DNA of 64,000 nt from Pseudomonas guariconensis (GTDB taxonomy: Bacteria > Pseudomonadota > Gammaproteobacteria > Pseudomonadales > Pseudomonadaceae). Positions within the stretch are counted from its first letter, which is position 1. Every line of letters starts with the position of its first letter. Both the position numbers and the translations under genes were made by a program. The stretch covers positions 1-64,000 of the forward strand of contig NZ_FMYX01000018.1 in the NCBI RefSeq assembly GCF_900102675.1. The letters run 5' to 3'. Below are positions 45,806 through 53,908 of this stretch, in pieces. The notes under the pieces were generated by a model. The model searched no databases. It saw only the letters and a list, made by a program, of their open reading frames with translations, and was not told the DNA's origin.

Positions 45806-46678
45806 TCAGAACATCGCCGCCGACAGCTTACGCCGATAAACGCTCACCAGCGGATGATCATTGCCCAGCAGCTCGAACACCTGCAGCAACGCCTTCTGCG
45901 GCAGGCCATCTTCGTAGCCGCGGTTGCGCTGGAATAACTTGAGCAGGCCCTCGAGCGCTGGCTCGTACTGCTGGCGAGCCAATTGCTGGATGCACAGCTG
46001 GTAGGTTGCTTCGTCATCCTGCGGGTTCTGCGCCAGGCGGCTCTTGAGCTCGGCAACTTCCGGCAGGCTGGCGGCCTGGCGCAGGAAGGTCAGCTGGGCC
46101 TTGGCGCCGGCCAGGGCGGCCTTGTGCTCGTCGGTCTTGACCGCATCCAGCACCACCTGGGCTTCGCCCAGCTCGCCTCGCTCGGCCAGGCAACGGGCAT
46201 AGAGGATCAGCCCCTCGACATTGCTGTTGTCTTCGCTCAGCAGCGCCTGGAGCAGCGCTTCGGCTTCGCTGAAGCGGCTTTCGGCGAACAGTGCCTTGGC
46301 CTGCTCCAGCGGCGAGGCGGTCGGTGCGGCGGGCATTTGCACGTGGGGTTCGAGCATCGCGCGGATGGCCGACTCAGGCTGGGCGCCGGCAAAACCGTCG
46401 ACCGGCTGACCGTCCTTGAACAACACCACGGTCGGCAGGCTGCGGATACCGAACTGGGCGACGATCTGCTGCTCCACATCGCAATTGACCTTGGCCAGCA
46501 GCAACTCGCCCTGGTAACCCTCGGCGATCTTGGCCAGCAACGGCATCAGCGCCTTGCACGGCGCGCACCATTCGGCCCAGAAATCCACCAGCACCGGCTT
46601 GTGAAAAGAATTCTCGATGACCAGTTGCTGGAAGGTGGCATCGCTGGCATCGAAAATGTACGGCGTGTCTTGGTTCAT
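45806..46678 (-). CDS. cnoX: Thioredoxin-like chaperedoxin (YbbN/CnoX)
   Basis: This 290-residue protein joins an N-terminal thioredoxin domain (residues about 1-110) to TPR-like repeats. The active site is complete, WCAPC (Cys38, Cys41), unlike E. coli CnoX which lacks the first cysteine and works mainly as a holdase. The C-terminal part (SPLEQAKALFAESRFSEAEALLQ onward) matches the TPR module that hands clients to GroEL or DnaK. It probably protects proteins under hypochlorite or heat stress; redox activity here is inferred. Confidence 0.9.
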   Translation of the reverse strand: MNQDTPYIFDASDATFQQLVIENSFHKPVLVDFWAEWCAPCKALMPLLAKIAEGYQGELLLAKVNCDVEQQIVAQFGIRSLPTVVLFKDGQPVDGFAGAQPESAIRAMLEPHVQMPAAPTASPLEQAKALFAESRFSEAEALLQALLSEDNSNVEGLILYARCLAERGELGEAQVVLDAVKTDEHKAALAGAKAQLTFLRQAASLPEVAELKSRLAQNPQDDEATYQLCIQQLARQQYEPALEGLLKLFQRNRGYEDGLPQKALLQVFELLGNDHPLVSVYRRKLSAAMF

Positions 46679-46709
46679 CGCGACTCTCGCAAATCCTTGA
46701 ATGGCACCA

Positions 46710-47369
46710 CTATAAAGGCTCGCGGCTGGCGTGGTACAGGCTGACCCGGCGGAATTCGTGTGGCTCGGCCAGGTCCGGCAGGGTCAGCGCCTCGAGCACG
46801 CCAAGCGCCTGATAGCGCGGATGATCGAAGTTGCGCACCCGGGAATCGGCCACCAAGGCCTGGCGACCGCGGCTGAGGAATTCATCGAGCAGTGGCAGGT
46901 TGGCGCGGTCGTAGAGCACGTCGGCGACGAGGATCAGGTCGAAGCGGTCTTGCTCTGCGAAGAAATCGCCGCTGTAGCCAAGTTTCACGCCGTTGAGCGC
47001 GGCATTGGCGCGACAGGCATCCAGTGCCAATGGGTCGAGGTCGCAGGCCACGACTTCCAGTGCGCCTGCACGTGCGGCGGCGATACCGGCGATACCTGAG
47101 CCTGCGCCGAAGTCCAGCACCCGCTTACCGCGTACCCAGTGCGGTTGCTCGGCCAGGTAGCGGGCCATGGCCAGGCCGCTGGCCCAGCAGAAGCTCCAGT
47201 ACGGCGGTTCGTCGAGGATGCGCCGGGTTTCCTCGGGGCTGAAGGCGCGGTCCATGTTGTCGGCGTCGATCAGCCATAGCTTCAGTTCGCAGTCAGGTAG
47301 CTCGCTCTCGACCAGACGCGCCTCGCCGATCAGACCGCTCAGGGCCCGCTGCAGATGCAATGGGGGCAT
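46710..47369 (-). CDS. Class I SAM-dependent methyltransferase (PrmA/ETFB-KMT-like)
   Basis: This 219-residue protein has the SAM-binding motif VLDFGAGSGIAGIAAARAG (about residues 84-102) and ACDLDPLALDACRANAALNG for the ribose. The post-I segment ILVADVLYD resembles protein lysine methyltransferases of the methyltransferase-16 group (ETFB-KMT, PrmA relatives). The target protein is unknown. The adjacent lipoprotein gene ends one base after this gene's start on the same strand. Confidence 0.85.
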   Translation of the reverse strand: MPPLHLQRALSGLIGEARLVESELPDCELKLWLIDADNMDRAFSPEETRRILDEPPYWSFCWASGLAMARYLAEQPHWVRGKRVLDFGAGSGIAGIAAARAGALEVVACDLDPLALDACRANAALNGVKLGYSGDFFAEQDRFDLILVADVLYDRANLPLLDEFLSRGRQALVADSRVRNFDHPRYQALGVLEALTLPDLAEPHEFRRVSLYHASREPL

Positions 47370-47825
47370 CTAGGGCGCCTTCTCGAAGCGCAGGGGACCA
47401 GTGGCCTGGGTGGTGGCCTGGGCGATACGCAGAGGTGGCAGGTGCAAGATCAACTGCCCAGAGCGACTGGCCCGGCCGCGCAACTCCACGCGAGCGCCGG
47501 CAGGGAAGGCTTCGGGGCTGAAGCGCAGGCGATAGGGCAGGTCCTGTCCGGTACCGGTGAGGTTGCTGCTCGCCAGCAGGCGCTGCGGGCGGCCACGCTC
47601 ATCGATGACCAGCAGCGCCAGTTCCACTTCGGCGCCGGCCGGCACTTGTAGCAAGGTGCCGCTCAGTTCGCGCTGATAGGCCGGCAGCGGGCCCAGCTCC
47701 TCGCCTTTTTTCTTCACGGCCTTGGCCGGGGGCGCGGTGACAGTTTGCTCGGGCTTGGGTTGGTCGCTGCCGCAGGCGGCGAGCAGGCCGGTGAGGCACA
47801 GCACGACGAGCGCTCGGTAATGCAT
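47370..47825 (-). CDS. YbaY-family lipoprotein
   Basis: This 151-residue protein has a lipoprotein signal with lipobox LLAAC (Cys18; Gly-Ser follows, favouring outer-membrane sorting). After a proline- and lysine-rich linker comes the YbaY-like beta domain (ELSGTLLQVPAGAEVELALLVIDERGR...). Members are described as type III secretion lipoprotein-chaperone-like, but most have no known role. It is immediately upstream of the methyltransferase gene on the same strand. Confidence 0.82.
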   Translation of the reverse strand: MHYRALVVLCLTGLLAACGSDQPKPEQTVTAPPAKAVKKKGEELGPLPAYQRELSGTLLQVPAGAEVELALLVIDERGRPQRLLASSNLTGTGQDLPYRLRFSPEAFPAGARVELRGRASRSGQLILHLPPLRIAQATTQATGPLRFEKAP

Positions 47826-47930
47826 GGGGTAATCCTTCGCAGGCAGAATTCCATGGATGGTAACCCCTTTGGCTTGTCTTGCCAGTGGGATGCGCTACCA
47901 TGGCCCTCCCTTTTTTTGTTGCCTGCCACC

Positions 47931-48395
47931 ATGCACTGTCCCTTTTGCGGTGCCAACGACACCAAGGTCATCGACTCGCGCCTGGTCGCCGAGGGCGAAC
48001 AGGTGCGCCGCCGCCGTGAATGCGTCGCCTGCGGCGAGCGCTTCACCACCTTCGAGACCGCCGAGCTGGTCTTGCCCCGGCTGATCAAGCAGGACGGCAC
48101 CCGCCAGCCCTTCGATGAAGAAAAACTGCGCGCTGGCATGCAGCGAGCGCTGGAAAAACGTCCGGTCAGTGTCGAGCGCCTGGAAGCGGCGCTGGCGCAC
48201 ATCAAGCACAAGCTACGCGCCACCGGTGAGCGCGAGGTCAAGTCGCTGGTGGTGGGCGAACTGGTGATGGCCGAGCTGCGCAAGCTCGACGAAGTCGCCT
48301 ACATCCGTTTCGCATCGGTCTACCGGCGCTTCCAGGATCTGGACGAGTTCCGCGAAGAAATCGACCGCCTGGCCCGAGAGCCCGCCAAAGAATGA
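47931..48395 (+). CDS. nrdR: Transcription repressor NrdR
   Basis: NrdR (154 aa) represses ribonucleotide reductase genes when dATP is high. The start at 47931 gives the zinc ribbon MHCPFCGANDTKVIDSRL with the second pair CVACGERFTT; an ATP-cone domain fills about residues 49-139 (PRLIKQDGTRQPFDEEKLRAGMQRALEKRPV). It precedes ribD, with an ATGA overlap, the common bacterial order nrdR-ribD. It is the first gene of the long + strand series. Confidence 0.97.
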   Translation: MHCPFCGANDTKVIDSRLVAEGEQVRRRRECVACGERFTTFETAELVLPRLIKQDGTRQPFDEEKLRAGMQRALEKRPVSVERLEAALAHIKHKLRATGEREVKSLVVGELVMAELRKLDEVAYIRFASVYRRFQDLDEFREEIDRLAREPAKE

Positions 48396-49528
48396 CCATG
48401 CCAAGCCAAACCGCCATCCTCGATGCCCACTACATGGCGCGAGCCCTGGAATTGGCCCGCAAGGGCCTGTACAGCACCCATCCCAATCCGCGTGTGGGGT
48501 GTGTGATCGTGCGGGACGGCGAGGTGGTCGGCGAAGGCTGGCACGTGCGAGCCGGCGAACCCCATGCCGAAGTCCATGCCCTGCGCCAGGCCGGCGAGCG
48601 CGCACGAGGTGCGTGTGCCTACGTGACGCTCGAGCCTTGCAGCCACCATGGCCGCACCCCCCCATGCGCCGAGGCGTTGGTGCAGGCTGGCGTGGCCCGG
48701 GTCGTGGCGGCGATGCAGGACCCCAACCCGCAGGTGGCAGGCAAAGGCCTGCGTCGCTTGGCCGAGGTTGGCATCGAGGTCAGCAGCGGCGTGCTCGAGA
48801 CTGAGGCCCGGGCGCTCAATCCGGGCTTTCTCAAGCGCATGGAGCATGGACTGCCATTCGTACGGGCCAAGCTCGCCATGAGCCTGGACGGTCGCACTGC
48901 CATGGCCAGCGGCGAGAGCCAGTGGATCACCGGCCCTGCAGCGCGCGCTGCGGTACAGCGCCTTCGCGCCCGTTCCAGCGTGGTGCTGACCAGCGCCGAA
49001 AGCGTGCTGGCCGACAACGCCCGCATGACCGTGCGCGGCGCCGAACTGGGCCTGGACCCAGACACCACCGCCCTGGCCCTGGCACGTCCGCCATTGCGTG
49101 TCCTGATCGACGGACGCTTGCGTCTGCCGCTGGACGCTCCGTTCTTCCAGGCCGGCCCGGCCCTGGTGGTGACCGCCGTCGCCGCCGACCCTCGCTACGC
49201 CCAGGCTGGCCACGAACTGCTGAGCCTGCCAGGCGAGCATGGCAGGGTCGATCTCCTAGCCTTGCTGCGCGCCCTGGCTGCCCGTGGTGTCAACGAAATC
49301 CTGCTGGAGGCCGGCGCTGGCCTGGTCGGCGCCTTCGCGAGCCTGGGTTTGGTGGATGAGTTCCAGTTGTTCGTCGCTGGCACCTTCCTGGGCAGCAGTG
49401 CTCGCCCGCTGCTGGACTGGCCGCTGGCAAAGATGAGCGAGGCCCCGCGTTTGAAAATCACCGAGGTGCGCGCAGTCGGCGATGACTGGCGGATCACGGC
49501 CATTCCCTTGCCGGCGTCCGGCGTATAA
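48392..49528 (+). CDS. ribD: Riboflavin deaminase/reductase RibD
   Basis: RibD (378 aa) performs the second and third steps of riboflavin synthesis. The N-terminal deaminase domain (about 1-145) keeps the zinc motif: HAEVHAL, then PCSHHGRTPPCAEAL. The C-terminal reductase domain (about 150-370) has VRAKLAMSLDGRTA and the VNEILLEAGAGLVGAF loop. The ATG at 48392 overlaps the nrdR stop; a second ATG six bases later is possible. A TATAAT lies across its stop codon. Confidence 0.97.
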   Translation: MTMPSQTAILDAHYMARALELARKGLYSTHPNPRVGCVIVRDGEVVGEGWHVRAGEPHAEVHALRQAGERARGACAYVTLEPCSHHGRTPPCAEALVQAGVARVVAAMQDPNPQVAGKGLRRLAEVGIEVSSGVLETEARALNPGFLKRMEHGLPFVRAKLAMSLDGRTAMASGESQWITGPAARAAVQRLRARSSVVLTSAESVLADNARMTVRGAELGLDPDTTALALARPPLRVLIDGRLRLPLDAPFFQAGPALVVTAVAADPRYAQAGHELLSLPGEHGRVDLLALLRALAARGVNEILLEAGAGLVGAFASLGLVDEFQLFVAGTFLGSSARPLLDWPLAKMSEAPRLKITEVRAVGDDWRITAIPLPASGV

Positions 49529-49529
49529 T
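49524..49529 (+). promoter_or_regulatory. Perfect -10 box across the ribD stop codon
   Basis: TATAAT (49524-49529) contains the TAA stop of ribD. No convincing -35 hexamer lies 16-18 bases upstream. It could drive extra transcription of ribE and the genes behind it. Evidence is this hexamer alone. Confidence 0.4.
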
Positions 49530-49571
49530 GCCTGGCTTGCCACGCGCAGCCCTGTTCCCGAGGAGGACACC

Positions 49572-50237
49572 ATGTTCACCGGCATCATCGAATCCATCGG
49601 CACCATCCGCAGCCTGACGCCCAAAGGCGGTGACGTGCGCGTCTATGTAGAGACCGGCAAGCTTGACCTGGCCGACGTCAAGCTCGGCGACAGCATCGCC
49701 GTCAACGGTGTCTGCCTGACGGCCGTGGAACTGCCAGGTGACGGCTTCTGGGCCGATGTCAGCGTCGAAACGCTCAAGCGTACCGCCATGGTCGATCTCA
49801 AGAGTGGCAGCCGGGTCAACCTGGAAAAAGCCCTGACCCCCACCACCCGCCTGGGCGGTCATCTGGTCAGCGGCCACGTCGACGGCGTCGGCGAGATCAT
49901 TTCGCGCAGCGATAACGCGCGCGCTATCCAGTTCCGCGTGCGTGCGCCCAAGGAGCTGGCCAAGTACATCGCCCACAAAGGGTCGATCACCGTCGACGGC
50001 ACCAGCCTGACGGTCAATGAGGTCGATGGCGCTGAGTTCGAGCTGACCATCGTCCCGCACACCCTGTCCGAAACCATCATGGCCGACTACCGCGCAGGTC
50101 GTCGGGTCAACCTTGAGGTCGACCTGCTGGCCCGTTACCTGGAGCGTCTGCTGCTGGGCGACAAGGCTGCCGAGTCGAGCAAGGGCAGTGGCATCACCGA
50201 AAGCTTCCTGGCCGCCAACGGCTACCTGAAATCCTGA
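49572..50237 (+). CDS. ribE: Riboflavin synthase alpha subunit
   Basis: The 221-residue enzyme dismutates 6,7-dimethyl-8-ribityllumazine to riboflavin. Two lumazine-binding repeats are visible: MFTGIIESIGTIRSL... with SIAVNGVCLT, and RLGGHLVSGHVDGVG... with ITVDGTSLTVNEV. The frame is open upstream inside ribD, but AGGAGG eight bases before 49572 and the conserved MFTG fix the start. Also called ribC in some annotations. Confidence 0.97.
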   Translation: MFTGIIESIGTIRSLTPKGGDVRVYVETGKLDLADVKLGDSIAVNGVCLTAVELPGDGFWADVSVETLKRTAMVDLKSGSRVNLEKALTPTTRLGGHLVSGHVDGVGEIISRSDNARAIQFRVRAPKELAKYIAHKGSITVDGTSLTVNEVDGAEFELTIVPHTLSETIMADYRAGRRVNLEVDLLARYLERLLLGDKAAESSKGSGITESFLAANGYLKS

Positions 50238-50255
50238 TTGAGAAGGGGGTGCCGA

Positions 50256-51347
50256 GTGGCGCTCAACAGCATCGAAGAGCTGGTGGAAGACATCCGCCAG
50301 GGCAAAATGGTCATTCTCATGGACGACGAAGACCGTGAGAACGAAGGCGACATCATCATGGCCGCCGAGTGCTGCCAGGCCGAGCACATCAACTTCATGG
50401 CCAAGCACGCCCGTGGCCTGATCTGCATGCCGATGACCCGCGAGCGCTGCGAAACGCTCAAGCTGCCGCTGATGGCGCCACGCAACGGTTCGGGCTTCGG
50501 TACCAAGTTCACCGTATCGATCGAAGCGGCCGAAGGCGTCACCACCGGCATCTCCGCCGCCGACCGCGCGCGCACCGTGCAGGTGGCCGCCGCTCGCGAT
50601 GCCAAGGCCGACGACATCGTCAGCCCAGGCCATATCTTCCCGCTGATGGCCCAGGCCGGCGGCACCCTGGCCCGCGCCGGGCACACCGAAGCGGCCTGCG
50701 ACCTGGCGCGCATGGCTGGGTTCGAGCCCAGCGGTGTGATCTGCGAAGTGATGAACGACGACGGCACCATGGCCCGTCGCCCGGAACTCGAGGCCTTCGC
50801 CGCCGAGCACGGCCTTAAGATCGGCACCATCGCCGACCTGATCCACTACCGTATGATCCACGAGCGCACCGTGCAGCGCATCGCCGAGCAGCCGCTGGAC
50901 AGCGAGCTGGGTCAGTTCAATCTGGTCACCTACCGCGACGCGGTGGAGGGCGATGTGCATATGGCCCTGACCCTGGGCACCATCTGCGCCGAGGAGCCGA
51001 CCCTGGTGCGCGTGCACAACATGGACCCGCTGCGTGACCTGCTGATGGTCAAGCAACCGGGCCGCTGGAGCTTGCGTGCAGCGATGAGTGCCGTGGCCGA
51101 GGCCGGCAGTGGCGTGGTACTGCTGCTGGGCCACCCGCTGGATGGTGACGTGCTGCTGGCGCACATCCGTGAAAGCGCCGGTGACGCCCAGCCCAAGACC
51201 CCGACCACCTACAGCACCGTCGGTGCCGGCTCGCAGATCCTGCGTGACCTGGGGGTGCGCAAGATGCGCCTGATGAGCTCGCCGATGAAGTTCAACGCGA
51301 TATCCGGATTCGATCTGGAAGTTGTAGAATACGTGCCCTCCGAGTGA
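50256..51347 (+). CDS. ribB: 3,4-dihydroxy-2-butanone 4-phosphate synthase with degenerate GTP cyclohydrolase II domain (RibBX)
   Basis: The N-terminal half (about 1-200 of 363) is a full DHBP synthase: MDDEDRENEGDIIMAAE with the acidic metal site, and SPGHIFPL. The C-terminal half aligns with GTP cyclohydrolase II but reads VRVHNMDPLRDLLMVKQPG where RibA has HSEC...CDCG, so all three zinc cysteines are missing. It should make only the DHBP branch precursor; the separate ribA at 54800 covers the GTP step. GTG start at 50256 with AGAAGGGGG upstream. Confidence 0.95.
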   Translation: MALNSIEELVEDIRQGKMVILMDDEDRENEGDIIMAAECCQAEHINFMAKHARGLICMPMTRERCETLKLPLMAPRNGSGFGTKFTVSIEAAEGVTTGISAADRARTVQVAAARDAKADDIVSPGHIFPLMAQAGGTLARAGHTEAACDLARMAGFEPSGVICEVMNDDGTMARRPELEAFAAEHGLKIGTIADLIHYRMIHERTVQRIAEQPLDSELGQFNLVTYRDAVEGDVHMALTLGTICAEEPTLVRVHNMDPLRDLLMVKQPGRWSLRAAMSAVAEAGSGVVLLLGHPLDGDVLLAHIRESAGDAQPKTPTTYSTVGAGSQILRDLGVRKMRLMSSPMKFNAISGFDLEVVEYVPSE

Positions 51348-51393
51348 CACAGGCGTAACTGTCGTCCTGCCGCTCGTGTCCAAACCCTCCCGC

Positions 51394-51413
51394 AGGCCGC
51401 GTGTGCGCGGCCT
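51394..51413 (+). promoter_or_regulatory. Hairpin between ribB and ribH
   Basis: AGGCCGCG (51394-51401) and CGCGGCCT (51406-51413) form a perfect stem with a TGTG loop, 25 bases before ribH. A short CTCTTT follows. It may be a weak attenuator or a stabiliser; no FMN riboswitch pattern was seen. Confidence 0.45.
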
Positions 51414-51438
51414 CGCTCTTTAAGATGAGAACACCGGA

Positions 51439-51915
51439 ATGACCCTGAAGACCATCGAAGGTACCTTCATCGCCCCCAAAGGTCGCTATGCTTTGGTGGT
51501 TGGCCGCTTCAACAGCTTCGTCGTCGAAAGCCTGGTGAGCGGTGCCGTTGATGCCCTGGTACGCCATGGCGTCAGCGAAAGCGACATCACCATCATTCGT
51601 GCCCCGGGCGCCTTCGAGATCCCGCTGGTTGCACAGAAAGTCGCCCAACAAGGCGAATACGACGCGATCGTCGCCCTGGGCGCGGTGATCCGCGGCGGTA
51701 CCCCGCACTTCGAATACGTGGCGGGCGAGTGCACCAAGGGCCTGGCCCAGGTGTCCATGGAGTTCGGTGTTCCGGTGGCCTTCGGTGTTCTGACCGTCGA
51801 CTCCATCGAGCAAGCCATCGAGCGTTCCGGCACCAAGGCCGGCAACAAAGGTGCCGAAGCTGCCCTGTCCGCCCTGGAAATGGTCAGCCTGCTGGCGCAG
51901 TTGGAGGCCAAGTGA
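51439..51915 (+). CDS. ribH: 6,7-dimethyl-8-ribityllumazine synthase
   Basis: Lumazine synthase (158 aa) condenses the RibB and RibD-branch products, the penultimate riboflavin step. GRFNSFVVESLVSGAVDAL, RAPGAFEIPLVAQ, GAVIRGGTPHFEYV and the C-terminal NKGAEAALSALEM are conserved; the active-site histidine lies in TPHFEYV. The stop overlaps the nusB start (GTGA). Confidence 0.98.
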   Translation: MTLKTIEGTFIAPKGRYALVVGRFNSFVVESLVSGAVDALVRHGVSESDITIIRAPGAFEIPLVAQKVAQQGEYDAIVALGAVIRGGTPHFEYVAGECTKGLAQVSMEFGVPVAFGVLTVDSIEQAIERSGTKAGNKGAEAALSALEMVSLLAQLEAK

Positions 51916-52412
51916 TTAGCGACGAAAGCGATCGTTTCAACCCGCGCGAGCCACGCGCGGCGGATGCCGGCAAGCCCTCGAAGAGCGCCAAGCGCCGCGA
52001 AGCCCGCAAGCTCGCGACCCAGGCGCTGTATCAGTGGCACATGGCCCAGCATTCGCTGAACGAAATTGAGGCTCAGTTCCGGGTCGACAACGATTTCTCC
52101 GATATCGATGGCGCCTATTTCCGCGAGATCCTGCACGGGGTTCCGGCAATCAAGGGCGAGATCGACAAGGCCCTGGCTCCGTGCCTGGACCTGCCGCTTG
52201 AGGAACTCGATCCGGTCGAGCTCGCGGTGCTGCGCCTGTCCACCTGGGAGTTCATCAAGCGCGTCGACGTGCCGTACCGCGTCGTGATCAACGAAGGCGT
52301 GGAGCTGGCCAAGGTCTTCGGTGCCACCGATGGTCACAAGTTCGTCAACGGTGTGCTGGACAAGCTGGCTCCGACGCTGCGTGACGCGGAAGTCAAGGCG
52401 AACAAGCGCTGA
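51912..52412 (+). CDS. nusB: Transcription antitermination factor NusB
   Basis: NusB (166 aa) binds boxA RNA with S10 in rRNA antitermination. The GTG at 51912 overlaps the ribH stop by four bases. A polar N-terminal extension ([19 protein letters not shown]) precedes the helical core [21 protein letters not shown]; the C-terminal [27 protein letters not shown]-type block is typical. A frame opening earlier, at 51729, lies inside ribH and is not used. ribH-nusB-thiL-pgpA is a common gene order in gamma-proteobacteria. Confidence 0.97.
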   Translation: [166 protein letters not shown]

Positions 52413-52430
52413 TCGCGGCGCTTTCCGACC

Positions 52431-53393
52431 ATGGGTGAGTTCGAGCTGATCCGCCATTACTTCGCTGCCGCGTCCTGTGCGCAGGGCGGCGAAGGTGTGG
52501 TCCTCGGCATCGGTGACGACTGCGCCCTGCTGGAACTACCGGTCGGCGAGCAGTTGGCGGTGTCCACCGACACCCTGGTCGAAGGCGTGCATTTCCCTGC
52601 GGCCTGCGACCCACTGCTACTTGGCCAGCGTTCCCTGGCGGTAGCCGTCAGCGACTTGGCGGCCATGGGCGCCGACCCGATCGGTGTCACCCTGGCCCTG
52701 ACATTGCCCGGGGTTGGCGCCGACTGGCTCAGGCAGTTTGCCGACGGCCTCAACCTCATGGCCCACCGATGCGGTGTCAGCCTGATCGGCGGCGACACCA
52801 CCCGCGGCCCCTTGAGCATCACCGTCACCGTGTTCGGCAAAGTGCCCGCCGGGCAGGCCCTGCGCCGTAGCGGTGCCCGGCCGGGCGATTTGCTGTGTGT
52901 CGGCGGTCATCTGGGCAATGCCGCAGGTGCCTTGCCGCTGGTGCTGGGCCAGCGCCAGGCGCCCGTCGAGGTCGCCGAGCCGCTGCTTGCCCACTACTGG
53001 TCGCCGATACCTCAGCTTGTCTTGGGCCGGCAGCTGCGCGGTCGGGCCACGGCAGCACTGGATATCTCCGATGGGCTGCTCGCCGACTGCGGCCACATTG
53101 CCAAGGCTTCGGGCGTTGCCTTGGAGGTGAACGCCGAGCAGGTGCCCGTCTCGCCGGCCCTGGAAGCCTTTCTGGGGCGCGAGGCGGCCCTGTACGCCGC
53201 GCTCACCGGCGGTGACGACTACGTACTGGCGTTCACCCTGCCTGAAGCACTTCTTTCATCCTTGCCTGAAACGGGCGTCATCCATGTCATCGGCCGCGTG
53301 CGCGAAGGGCAGGGTGTGAGCCTGCGCGACCGGCAGGGCCAGGACATCACCCCGACGCAACGGGGCTATCAACATTTTAGGGAGACACCGTGA
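52431..53393 (+). CDS. thiL: Thiamine-monophosphate kinase
   Basis: ThiL (320 aa) phosphorylates thiamine monophosphate to the active diphosphate. GEFELIRHYF, GIGDDCALLELP (metal/ATP-binding aspartates), STDTLVEGVHF and GGDTTRGPLSITVTVFG are all conserved, as is the C-terminal LTGGDDYVLAFT. Its stop overlaps the GTG of pgpA by four bases. Confidence 0.97.
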   Translation: MGEFELIRHYFAAASCAQGGEGVVLGIGDDCALLELPVGEQLAVSTDTLVEGVHFPAACDPLLLGQRSLAVAVSDLAAMGADPIGVTLALTLPGVGADWLRQFADGLNLMAHRCGVSLIGGDTTRGPLSITVTVFGKVPAGQALRRSGARPGDLLCVGGHLGNAAGALPLVLGQRQAPVEVAEPLLAHYWSPIPQLVLGRQLRGRATAALDISDGLLADCGHIAKASGVALEVNAEQVPVSPALEAFLGREAALYAALTGGDDYVLAFTLPEALLSSLPETGVIHVIGRVREGQGVSLRDRQGQDITPTQRGYQHFRETP

Positions 53394-53893
53394 CCGACCA
53401 CCCCAACCAGGTGCCTGCGGAGTTCGTTCCGCCTTCGGTCTGGCGCAACCCCTGGCATTTCATTGCCTTTGGCTTCGGTTCCGGCACTTTGCCCAAGGCG
53501 CCTGGCACCTGGGGCTCGCTGGTCGCCTTGCCGTTCATCCCGCTGTGGCAGATGCTGCCGGACTGGGGTTACTGGCTATTGCTGGGCATCACCATGCTGT
53601 TTGGCTTCTGGCTGTGCGGCAAAGTCGCCAATGACTTGCGGGTGCACGACCATGAGGGCATTGTCTGGGACGAGATGGTCGGGATGTGGATCACCCTGTG
53701 GCTGGTGCCAGAAGGCTGGCAATGGCTATTGGCGGGGTTCTTGATGTTCCGCTTCTTCGACATCCTCAAGCCGTGGCCGATCCGCTGGGTCGACCGTCAC
53801 GTGCACGGCGGTGTCGGAATCATGCTCGACGACATCCTGGCTGGTGTGTTCGCCTGGCTGGGCATGCAGGTGTTGGTATGGGTGGTTGCCTGA
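53390..53893 (+). CDS. pgpA: Phosphatidylglycerophosphatase A
   Basis: PgpA (167 aa) dephosphorylates phosphatidylglycerophosphate in the inner membrane. GSGTLPKAPGTWGSLVALP, the acidic VWDEMVGMWITLW segment and RFFDILKPWPI are the family motifs; about four hydrophobic stretches are present. GTG start overlaps thiL (GTGA). Confidence 0.95.
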   Translation: MTDHPNQVPAEFVPPSVWRNPWHFIAFGFGSGTLPKAPGTWGSLVALPFIPLWQMLPDWGYWLLLGITMLFGFWLCGKVANDLRVHDHEGIVWDEMVGMWITLWLVPEGWQWLLAGFLMFRFFDILKPWPIRWVDRHVHGGVGIMLDDILAGVFAWLGMQVLVWVVA

Positions 53894-53908
53894 CTTAAGG
53901 AGTAGGTC

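Noticed and set aside
47826..47930. FMN riboswitch before nrdR-ribD or within the rib series
   Set aside because: The spacers are too short or lack the conserved multi-stem pattern; only simple hairpins were seen.
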